Source: Candidatus Fermentibacterota bacterium | GTDB taxonomy: Bacteria; JAFGKV01 | DNA: 27,461 nt | Assembly (NCBI GenBank): GCA_030620115.1 | Contig: JAUXFG010000041.1 | Location: 1 to 27,461 of the forward strand | Reading direction: 5' to 3' | In this document: in pieces, positions 20,993 through 27,461 of the stretch | How positions within the stretch are numbered: position 1 is the first letter of the stretch | Layout: each line of letters begins with the position of its first letter | Translations under genes and position numbers: made by a program | Notes under the pieces: model-generated | Told to the model about the DNA's origin: nothing | Databases searched by the model: none | The model's input: only the letters and a program-made list of their open reading frames with translations

Positions 20993-22543
20993 ATGCAAAA
21001 ACCTTGCTTACATCCGTTCCCCTCGCTCCTGTTGGTACTACTCTTCTTGGCCATGTGTGGCTCTGTGCAAGCGCAGGCCATTGACGGGCATGCTTCCGAG
21101 CTTTCCATCGGGGAAGTGAGCGAGGAGGAGATGGAGCTGGCTGAGCCTCCTTCCTCGACCCTGTCGAAGTCTGAAGCCATACAGCAGAGAATGGCAACAC
21201 TCAAGAGGGAGACTGGCGGCATCGTCTGGTACCAGCGGATCATAAGCCTCCTGGGACTGGGAGCAATGGTTGCAATAGGTTGGCTCTTCTCTGAGTCACG
21301 AAAGAATCTCTACTGGCGCACCATCGGCTGGGGCATAGGTCTACAGCTCATATTTGGCATCATCGTTCTCAAGACGGCTCCAGGAAGGGCTTTCTTCTCG
21401 ACCATGAATACGGCGGTGGTCACATTCCTGGGCTTCACGGAGGAGGGTGCACGATTCATCTTTGGGAATCTCGTCAAGAACAACGTCCCTGTAGGAACGC
21501 CGCTGGGTGATCCGTTTGCTGGCCCGATTCTCCCCGCTGCCCAAACCGGCTGGGCGAATACGGGCGCCTATTTCGCATTCAACGTGTTGCCCACCATTAT
21601 CTTCTTTTCGTCATTCATGTGCATCCTCTACCACTTAGGAATCATGCAGTTCTTCGTCAAATTGATGGCCACAATCATGCAAAAGACCATGAAGACGTCG
21701 GGAGCGGAATCACTCTCCGCGGCTGCGAACATCTTCGTGGGGCAAACCGAGGCGCCGTTAGTGATACGCCCCTACGTACCCACCATGACAAAGAGCGAGC
21801 TCATGGCAGTCATGACCGGAGGATTTGCCACGGTGGCCGGTGGGGTAATGGCTGCCTATGTGGGCATGCTGGCGGGAAGCTTCCCGGATATTGCGGGCCA
21901 TCTCATCGCCGCCAGCGTCATGAGCGCCCCGGCCGCTTTGGTCATGGCAAAGGTGATGATTCCTGAACGTGAGAGGTCGCAAACCACTGGAACTGTGTCG
22001 TTGACCATAGAGAAGACCGACGTGAACGTCATAGATGCCGCAGCAAGGGGGGCCGGCGATGGGCTCAAGTTGGCGCTGAACGTTGCTGCCATGCTCCTGG
22101 CATTCGTGGCATTGTTGGCAGCCTTCAATTATGGCCTCGGAGCAATAGGCGCGTGGTTCGGCATCGAGAATCTCTCCCTGCAACTGATTCTTTCCATCAT
22201 CTTCTGGCCCATCGCGTGGATCATGGGAACGCCTCTCTCGGATTGCAGAACAGTGGCCATGTTGCTTGGTGAGAAAATCATCCTGACTGAATTCATCGCG
22301 TATCTCCATCTGGGAGACATCCTGGCATCAGGCACTATTGATATGACATACCGCGGCGTGGTGATCGCGACATATGCACTCTGCGGCTTTGCGAACTTCG
22401 GATCAATCGCCATCCAGATCGGAGGCATCGGTGGAATCGCTCCCGACAGAAGACACGACTTGGCTCGATTGGGGGTGAAGGCAATGTTCGCCGGATTCCT
22501 CGCGGCCAACATGACCGCAACCGTGGCCGGGCTGCTTCTGTAA
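20993..22543 (+). CDS. Concentrative nucleoside transporter (CNT/NupC family) with N-terminal extension
   Basis: This inner-membrane symporter imports nucleosides with Na+ or H+. Family hallmarks seen (numbering from the earlier ATG) are FAFNVLPTIIFFSSFM (195-210), the nucleoside- and cation-binding stretch ESLSAAANIFVGQTEAPLVIRPY (240-262), GGFATVAGGVMAAYV and the C-terminal YALCGFANFGSIAIQIGGIGGIAPDRR. About 80 residues precede the transporter core; they begin with a signal-peptide-like segment (SLLLVLLFLAMCGSVQAQA), then an acidic polar stretch that would face the periplasm. E. coli NupC (400 residues) lacks this. Start: ATG at 20993, 5 nt after GGAGG; the ATG directly before it (20990) is too close to that site. 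Confidence 0.92.
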   Translation: MQKPCLHPFPSLLLVLLFLAMCGSVQAQAIDGHASELSIGEVSEEEMELAEPPSSTLSKSEAIQQRMATLKRETGGIVWYQRIISLLGLGAMVAIGWLFSESRKNLYWRTIGWGIGLQLIFGIIVLKTAPGRAFFSTMNTAVVTFLGFTEEGARFIFGNLVKNNVPVGTPLGDPFAGPILPAAQTGWANTGAYFAFNVLPTIIFFSSFMCILYHLGIMQFFVKLMATIMQKTMKTSGAESLSAAANIFVGQTEAPLVIRPYVPTMTKSELMAVMTGGFATVAGGVMAAYVGMLAGSFPDIAGHLIAASVMSAPAALVMAKVMIPERERSQTTGTVSLTIEKTDVNVIDAAARGAGDGLKLALNVAAMLLAFVALLAAFNYGLGAIGAWFGIENLSLQLILSIIFWPIAWIMGTPLSDCRTVAMLLGEKIILTEFIAYLHLGDILASGTIDMTYRGVVIATYALCGFANFGSIAIQIGGIGGIAPDRRHDLARLGVKAMFAGFLAANMTATVAGLLL

Positions 22544-22590
22544 CGGGATTCTTGACAGCTGGAAGATATTCTCGCTACCGGAGGTCGTTG

Positions 22591-23907
22591 GTGGATACCG
22601 GAAAAACAAATTTTGTGGAGAAGGTGAACAATCACGACGCCGTGGTTGGCATTGTTGGTCTTGGGTATGTGGGGCTTCCCCTGGCCCTTGCGTTCTGTGA
22701 ACGTAACTTCTCCGTGGTGGGATTGGACATCGACCCCGAGAAAATAAGCGCCCTCACATCCGGGGAATCGTACATACGGCACATTGCCTCAGCAGAGGTG
22801 AGCAATGCGGTATCGGCTGGGCGTTTATCCGCCAGCACCGATTTCTCCCGGATTGGTGAGTGTGATGCGGTGATAATTTGTGTGCCTACGCCTCTCGACC
22901 GGCACAAGCAACCTGATCTGTCCTATCTTAGGGACACGGCTGTGGCAGTCGCACCATTCTTGAAGCGAGGCGCCCTGGTCTCGCTGGAATCAACTACGTA
23001 CCCGGGAACTACCGACGAGCTTCTTATTCCGCTCCTTGAGGCAGGCTCCGGTCTCTGCGTAGGCACCGACTTCCTGGTCTGCTTCTCACCCGAGCGTGAG
23101 GATCCAAACAATAAGGAGTACACAACCAGGACTATTCCCAAAGTCGTAGGTGGGCATAGTCCGGAAGCACTGGCTGCAGGCTGTGCACTATACGGAGCGG
23201 TCGTGGAGAAGGTTGTTCCTGTTTCGAGCACACAGACTGCTGAGGCAACGAAGCTCATGGAAAATATCTTCCGGAGCGTCAATATTGCCTTAGTCAATGA
23301 GATGAAGATGATATTCGACGCCATGGGTATCGACGTGTGGGAGGTCATCGAGGCGGCAAAGACCAAACCATTCGGCTACATGGCATTCTACCCGGGTCCC
23401 GGCCTTGGTGGTCACTGCATACCCATAGACCCATTCTACCTTTCATGGAAGGCGAAGGAGTATGATGCACCGGCGCGCTTCATTGAGCTCTCTGGCGAGA
23501 TCAACACCTCCATGCCCTACTATGTGGTGAGGAAGACTATGGAGGCTTTGGACCAGCAGGGCAGCACGACCCATGGGGCGCGTCTGCTCCTCGTCGGTCT
23601 TGCTTACAAGAAGGATATCGATGACATCCGCGAGAGTCCCTCGTTAAAGCTATGGGAGCTGTTCCAGAAGAGGGGCGCCCATGTCGACTATCATGACCCA
23701 TTCATTCCATCCATACCAGCTACGAGGAAACATGGCGCGCTGGCAGGCAAACAGAGTGTTGAGTTGTCAGAGCTTCCGGCATACGATGCGGTCATCGTGA
23801 GCACGGATCATTCTCGCATCGACTTCGAGCAGCTTCCGAACAAGGCCCGCCTTGTCATTGATACGCGTCACGTGTGTCCGGATGCCCCTAACGTGATCAG
23901 AGCATAG
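22591..23907 (+). CDS. UDP-N-acetylglucosamine 6-dehydrogenase-like nucleotide-sugar dehydrogenase
   Basis: This 438-residue enzyme oxidises the C6 hydroxyl of a UDP-hexose to the uronic acid with NAD+, for capsule or O-antigen sugars. The Rossmann motif IVGLGYVGLPLA (about 21-32), VPTPLD, ESTTYPGTT, FSPERxDP, EATKLMEN and PGPGLGGHCIPIDPFYLSW with the catalytic Cys (about 276) are all present. The last motif and overall length place it with the WecC/WbpA-type group that prefers UDP-GlcNAc or UDP-ManNAc over UDP-glucose; this is family knowledge, not proof. Start: GTG at 22591 with GGAGG 6 nt upstream; the TTG at 22552 has no ribosome site. It is followed within 7 nt by the ABC ATPase gene. 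Confidence 0.92.
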   Translation: MDTGKTNFVEKVNNHDAVVGIVGLGYVGLPLALAFCERNFSVVGLDIDPEKISALTSGESYIRHIASAEVSNAVSAGRLSASTDFSRIGECDAVIICVPTPLDRHKQPDLSYLRDTAVAVAPFLKRGALVSLESTTYPGTTDELLIPLLEAGSGLCVGTDFLVCFSPEREDPNNKEYTTRTIPKVVGGHSPEALAAGCALYGAVVEKVVPVSSTQTAEATKLMENIFRSVNIALVNEMKMIFDAMGIDVWEVIEAAKTKPFGYMAFYPGPGLGGHCIPIDPFYLSWKAKEYDAPARFIELSGEINTSMPYYVVRKTMEALDQQGSTTHGARLLLVGLAYKKDIDDIRESPSLKLWELFQKRGAHVDYHDPFIPSIPATRKHGALAGKQSVELSELPAYDAVIVSTDHSRIDFEQLPNKARLVIDTRHVCPDAPNVIRA

Positions 23908-23914
23908 ACGCCTG

Positions 23915-24601
23915 GTGATTCTCTCCTTCAGCCATGTAACGTTCTCTGTGGGGCATGCATCCCGGCGCCGGAGAGTACTCCATGATGTGTCGTTCTCCCT
24001 CAGTCGAGGTGAGATCGTCGCATTGGTAGGACCTTCAGGTGAGGGAAAAACCACGGTAATCAATCTTGCCACCGGGCTCCTGACGCCGGACGAGGGAATC
24101 ATCGATACCTTGGGGGTGGAGGTTTCCAGCGCTCCCGACATGAACGTCTCGCGTCTTCGCGCGCAAAGAATCGGCGTGGTTTTCCAGAGCTTTCATTTGC
24201 TGCCCCGGGAATCAGCACTGGAGAATGTCCTGCTGCCTGCGTACTTCGGCGCGCGTCCGGCATACGACATGCGCGAGAGGGCCGCCACGCTCCGTGAAAG
24301 AGCCGGGCTTGAGGGTTGGCGGGATGTGGCGGCCATCGAGCTTTCAGAGGGCCAACGGCAACGAGTAGCCATTGCGCGGGCGCTTCTTCAAGGTCCCGAA
24401 CTCGTGCTGGCGGACGAGCCCACCGGGAATCTAGACGATGTGGCAGCTCTGAAAGTTCTTCGGCTTCTCATCGACGAGGTCCGGCGGGAGAACGGAACCC
24501 TGCTCATAGCCACCCATGATCAACGATGTCTGGGCCTGGTGGACAAAACACTTGTTCTTCGCCAGGGCAGGATTGGCACGCCGGACACACCAGAAGCATG
24601 A
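23915..24601 (+). CDS. ABC transporter ATPase, MacB/LolD type
   Basis: The 228-residue ATPase powers the permease encoded next. Motifs are Walker A GPSGEGKTT (39-47), Q-loop Q91 in VVFQSFHLLP, signature LSEGQRQRVAIARAL (143-157), Walker B LVLADEPTG (163-171) and switch H201 (ATHD). The signature has E in place of the usual first G of LSGGQ, but every other catalytic residue is intact. FQSFHLLP and ADEPTGNLD are typical of the MacB/LolD/FtsE group that serves FtsX-type permeases. Start: GTG at 23915, 7 nt after the dehydrogenase stop, without a strong ribosome site, suggesting coupled translation. Its end overlaps the permease start (ATGA). Confidence 0.93.
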   Translation: MILSFSHVTFSVGHASRRRRVLHDVSFSLSRGEIVALVGPSGEGKTTVINLATGLLTPDEGIIDTLGVEVSSAPDMNVSRLRAQRIGVVFQSFHLLPRESALENVLLPAYFGARPAYDMRERAATLRERAGLEGWRDVAAIELSEGQRQRVAIARALLQGPELVLADEPTGNLDDVAALKVLRLLIDEVRRENGTLLIATHDQRCLGLVDKTLVLRQGRIGTPDTPEA

Positions 24602-25893
24602 TATTTCAGAATGTCTGGGCATTGGCGCGCAAGAGTTTCTCCTTCACGCGAACCGCCACCATCTCTCCCCTGCTCTCCGTTGCCATGGCATCCGGTGCTT
24701 CACTGCTCCTCCTCAGCCTGGTGATCGGCGTAAGGCGCGTCGGCGTTGGTGGGTTACTTTCCACCCTCCCCATTACCCGCCTGGTGGTCGGTCCCAAGCA
24801 GGTTGATCTCCTCTTTCTCAGGCTGGGATCGTCCACGGTCTCCATGGAGAGCTCAGCCATTGATTCCCTTCGAAACATAGACGGCGTGGCAGCCGTATGG
24901 CCCGAGATGGTGCTCACCATGCCTACCAGTCTCACGGGGAATCTCATCGGCACCCCATTCTCCACGGACTGCGCCACCTATGGTGTGCCACTGGAGTTTT
25001 TCCCCCCTGAGCAGCGGCCAAGCGGTTTCTCGCGCGCAAAAACAGGAGAACCTATTCCCGCAGTGCTCAGCCTCCAGCTCATTGATCTGTACAATAGCGG
25101 ATTCGCGGGAGCGCAGAACCTCCCAGGCCTTTCACCCAAAGCACTTTTGGGCAGACACTTCAACCTATTTCTAGGCACATCGAGCTTCTTTCCTTCTCCC
25201 CCAGGGGGGAAGACAAAATGGGTCCGCTGCAAGATCGTGGGGTTATCCGATCTTGTTTCCGTCACCGGAGTCACGGTTCCCGAGACCTATGCCAAGGAAT
25301 GGCATGAATGGTACTATGATGGAGCCGAGTCACCGAAGTTTTCGAGCCTGCATGTAGTGGTTGAATCCAGCGAACAGGTGGCCACTGTCAGGAAAGAAAT
25401 CGAAGCTCTGGGGCTCCAGGCAAGAAGCCCTGGTGAGATGGCAGAGAAGGTCGCGCTGGTTTCCCGCTACCTCTCCTTCGCCACGGCGGTACTGATGGGG
25501 CTTCTGCTCCTGCTTGCCGGCATGGGAACTGCGAATACATTGGGCCTTGAAGTAACGTTTCAGGCACAACGTATCGGTCTCTACAGAGCCCTGGGAGCCT
25601 CCAGGAAAGATGTGACCCGCATCTACCTTCTCCGTGCGGTATGGATCGGGGTCTCAGGCGCCATTGCCGGCCTTATCCCCGCCGCGGTGCTTCTTCTTAT
25701 TGCGGATAGTCTCCTCGTCCGTGTCCTTCCCGCATTGGCCAGACTGCCGTCGTCACCGCTGGCCATCTCTCCATTCCTCATGCTCATCTCATGTGTCTTG
25801 GCAATCACTGCCAGTGTCGTGGCAGGCCTTGGCCCCGCAGTGAAGGCTTCGCGCGTGGATCCCGTGGTGGCGCTAAGGAGACAAGAAACATAG
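24598..25893 (+). CDS. FtsX/MacB-type ABC transporter permease
   Basis: The 431-residue protein has the four-helix FtsX/MacB layout: TM1 (about 24-46), a large extracytoplasmic domain (about 50-290), then TM2 (293-315), TM3 (347-373) and TM4 (388-411). Between TM2 and TM3 is the hallmark QRIGLYRALGASRKDVTRIYLLRA, and the end VKASRVDPVVALR is also typical. Such pairs do not import: they move lipoproteins, peptides or antibiotics from the inner membrane outward, or control a periplasmic enzyme. The substrate is unknown; there is no MacA-like or LolC-type partner beside it. Start: ATG at 24598 within the ATGA that closes the ATPase gene; an ATG at 24526 in the same frame lies deep inside that gene and is rejected. 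Confidence 0.92.
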   Translation: MIFQNVWALARKSFSFTRTATISPLLSVAMASGASLLLLSLVIGVRRVGVGGLLSTLPITRLVVGPKQVDLLFLRLGSSTVSMESSAIDSLRNIDGVAAVWPEMVLTMPTSLTGNLIGTPFSTDCATYGVPLEFFPPEQRPSGFSRAKTGEPIPAVLSLQLIDLYNSGFAGAQNLPGLSPKALLGRHFNLFLGTSSFFPSPPGGKTKWVRCKIVGLSDLVSVTGVTVPETYAKEWHEWYYDGAESPKFSSLHVVVESSEQVATVRKEIEALGLQARSPGEMAEKVALVSRYLSFATAVLMGLLLLLAGMGTANTLGLEVTFQAQRIGLYRALGASRKDVTRIYLLRAVWIGVSGAIAGLIPAAVLLLIADSLLVRVLPALARLPSSPLAISPFLMLISCVLAITASVVAGLGPAVKASRVDPVVALRRQET

Positions 25894-25897
25894 GGGA

Positions 25898-25973
25898 ATT
25901 GCTGGATTGCTGGATTGCGTGAATGCTGGAATGGGTGAAGAATCTAGAATCTGCAATCTCGAATCTAAAATCT
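25898..25973. repeat. Octamer array followed by heptamer array
   Basis: Five 8-bp units (25898-25937: ATTGCTGG, ATTGCTGG, ATTGCGTG, AATGCTGG, AATGGGTG) run directly into five 7-bp units (25939-25973: AGAATCT, AGAATCT, GCAATCT, CGAATCT, AAAATCT). It starts 5 nt after the permease stop. Confidence 0.75.
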
Positions 25974-26002
25974 GAGGATGAGATCGGTTGGCTATCCAAC
26001 GT

Positions 26003-26056
26003 TAACCCGGACTTCTCACCGGCTTTCCAAGCGAAGCCGGTGAGAAGTCCGGGTTA
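26003..26056. repeat. Long-armed palindromic element, copy 3 (perfect arms)
   Basis: The 23-nt arms (26003-26025 and 26034-26056, beginning TAACCCGGACTTCTCACC) pair without mismatch around the 8-nt loop TCCAAGCG. It lies between two genes that converge here (permease plus, repeat protein minus). It is the best-preserved copy of this family in the window. Confidence 0.85.
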
Positions 26057-26101
26057 TGCGTGAGGTTCAGGGGCGAGGATGGGAATTCCGGGACCCGGAT
26101 A

Positions 26102-26131
26102 GAACAAAAGGGCGAGCCGGTTGGCTCGCCC
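26102..26131 (-). terminator. Intrinsic terminator of the GVYG-repeat gene
   Basis: On the minus strand GGGCGAGCC - AACC - GGCTCGCCC (stem 9 bp, 26110-26118 with 26123-26131) is followed by TTTTGTT. It lies 18 nt past the TAG stop of the repeat protein gene. Confidence 0.9.
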
Positions 26132-26149
26132 CCAAGAATCTCAGGATCC

Positions 26150-27461
26150 CTACTCGGCCTGGTTGCTCGGCGATTCCCGGTGCAACCGAAGCCGTTCCTC
26201 CTCGGCTCGTCCGCGCTCCTCCTCTAGCCTGGCGCGCTCATCTTCCATCCGGACGCGTTCCTCCTCGCGCTCGCGCAGCTCTTTTTCACGTAATTCAGGA
26301 TAGAGGAAGGAGTCGGTTTCCGCTGCTTTGCAGTAGTCGAGACGTCTCTGTTCAAAGCCCTTGCGCTTCGCGACAACCCGATACCAGAAGCTAGAATCGT
26401 TGGTTCCGTTCTCCACCTCGAAGCCTGTCAGACCCCGCCTGACCTTGAGCCCGGTGCTTTCCTCATTCTCCAGCTGGACGAACACTTTCAGGGGATTCTG
26501 CTGGTTGATGGTCACCGTCTCCAGAAACAACGGGTCCAGCTCAATGTGGGCTTTCCCATTCACGAGCTGCCCCTCCCCGAAATCCTCGAACCAGTTCTCC
26601 GTGCTCTCTTGGCAGTACATCAGAGTCGGTCCCTGCGACGTCTTCACCACGCAGCTCTTGGTACCGGTCCCCGCCAGCCCGCCCGAGTAGTAGACGCCGT
26701 AGCCGGCCGCCGAATTACTCTGGCCATAGACACCATAGGTCGTGCCTGTCCCGGAGTAGGCGTGGCCGAACACGCCTCGTCCGGAGCTGGAGCCGTTCTC
26801 AAACCTTCCGCCAAAGCATTCGCCAGTGGTGGCAATTGCATGGCCGTAGACGGCACGGCCATTGGTGGAGTTGCTCTCGGCGTAGACCCCGAAGTTCGTC
26901 CCAGTGGTGGCCAGGGCGTAGCCGTACACGCCCCTACCGGACGTGGAGACGCTCTCGAATCTACCCCCGTAGGTGGTGCCCGTGTTAGCCGTGGCCTCGC
27001 CGTACACGCCCCTACCGGACGTGGAGGCATTGGAACCCTCTATGATGCCGCGATTCCCACTGATAGCCGTAAGGGAGAGCGGAACGTCGACATTCAGTGT
27101 GACATCGCCGGACGCGCCGCCTCCATACAGACCAGTGCCCGCATTCACCGCCGATATGTCACCCATTCCCGGAGCAGTGAGGGCGCCGCCAACCGTGAGG
27201 TCGCCGGTGACTTTCGCATCTCCATCAAAGTACCCGGCATAACCCGAGGGAGAATCCGTTTTCCCATACACCCCGTAGTTCGTCCCGGAGGTGGCGGAGA
27301 CGTAGCCGTACACGCCACTGCCGGATGTGGAGTGGCTCTCACCCCTTACCCCATAGGTGTTGCCCGCAGTAGCCGAAGCCTCGCCGTAGACGCCTCTGCC
27401 GGATGCGGAGACGCTCTGGCCATAGACCCCATGGGTGATGCCCGTGGTGGCCGTGTTCACG
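26150..27461 (-). CDS. Surface-type protein with strict 26-residue GVYG repeats, 5' end outside window
   Basis: The frame is open to the right window edge; the GTG at 27460 is probably an internal valine. At least 436 residues are visible. Numbered from there, GVYG-like tetrads fall at 11, 23, 37, 49, 63 and 75, and again at 151, 165, 177, 191, 203, 217, 229, 243 and 255, that is in alternating steps of 12 and 14. The block between (about 80-140) has GDAKVTGDLTVGGALTAPG and GDISAVNAGTGLYGGG, common in tail-fibre-like and cell-surface fibrous proteins. Residues about 265-390 are a compact C-terminal domain (NWFEDFGEGQLVNGKAHIELDP, YRVVAKRKGFEQRRLDY). The last 45 residues are a Glu/Arg-rich coiled coil. 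A terminator follows. It is probably an exported fibrous protein; its signal peptide would be outside the window. Confidence 0.8.
   Translation of the reverse strand, partial: VNTATTGITHGVYGQSVSASGRGVYGEASATAGNTYGVRGESHSTSGSGVYGYVSATSGTNYGVYGKTDSPSGYAGYFDGDAKVTGDLTVGGALTAPGMGDISAVNAGTGLYGGGASGDVTLNVDVPLSLTAISGNRGIIEGSNASTSGRGVYGEATANTGTTYGGRFESVSTSGRGVYGYALATTGTNFGVYAESNSTNGRAVYGHAIATTGECFGGRFENGSSSGRGVFGHAYSGTGTTYGVYGQSNSAAGYGVYYSGGLAGTGTKSCVVKTSQGPTLMYCQESTENWFEDFGEGQLVNGKAHIELDPLFLETVTINQQNPLKVFVQLENEESTGLKVRRGLTGFEVENGTNDSSFWYRVVAKRKGFEQRRLDYCKAAETDSFLYPELREKELREREEERVRMEDERARLEEERGRAEEERLRLHRESPSNQAE

Noticed and set aside
22552-22572. TTGACA and TATTCT as a promoter for the nucleotide-sugar dehydrogenase gene
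   Set aside because: The spacing is only 9 nt, too short for a sigma70-type promoter.

Overview
The window is bacterial chromosome of moderately high GC. It holds about 16 intact or edge-truncated protein genes, one tRNA gene, one small remnant-like gene, and a large amount of non-coding repeat DNA in the gaps. The gene content suggests a Gram-negative organism, possibly an uncultured lineage of or near the FCB group. The reasons are a peptidase/propeller/outer-membrane-barrel fusion, a secreted FG-GAP repeat protein, a GVYG-repeat surface protein and an extended TrkH. This placement is inference; there is no rRNA or other strong phylogenetic marker here.

Layout. 1-711 is the 3' part of an unrecognised plus-strand gene. 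It faces a minus-strand pair (about 816-1459): a YbaK-type deacylase and a small Rieske-N-terminus-like ORF. 1783-5401 is a tight minus-strand operon for a three-subunit molybdenum hydroxylase (FAD, 2Fe-2S, molybdopterin subunits) that looks like the xanthine dehydrogenase branch. 5724-8600 encodes a secreted gluzincin-like peptidase domain joined to a PD40 propeller and an outer-membrane barrel. 9036-10796 is a TrkH/KtrB cation channel and 11029-12729 a secreted FG-GAP protein. 13330-13405 is tRNA-Gly(CCC), followed by der and gpsA (overlapping by 4 nt) and a MerR-family regulator. The regulator overlaps tail to tail with a PAS/PAS/histidine kinase/receiver hybrid (minus), upstream of which lies a polytopic membrane protein. 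19926-25893 is a plus-strand run: endonuclease IV, a CNT nucleoside transporter, a UDP-sugar dehydrogenase, and an ABC ATPase/FtsX-type permease pair with an ATGA overlap. 26150-27461 is the 3' part of a minus-strand surface protein built from a strict 26-residue repeat.

How the genes relate. The clearest functional units are the molybdenum hydroxylase operon, der-gpsA, and the ABC ATPase-permease pair. A purine hydroxylase and a nucleoside importer in the same window are compatible with nucleoside scavenging, but they are 17 kb apart and nothing links their regulation.

The most unusual part of the window is its non-coding DNA. At least four repeat families recur: (a) a composite element of about 220 bp present twice in inverted orientation around trkH and the FG-GAP gene; (b) a long-armed palindrome with termini like TARCCCGGACTTCTCACC in three copies, two of them just upstream of start codons; (c) a heptamer-cored element of about 74 bp that supplies the Shine-Dalgarno of trkH in one copy and the last codons of a membrane protein in another; (d) many independent heptamer, octamer and 12-mer tandem arrays. 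No CRISPR array, transposase, integrase or obvious defence system was found.
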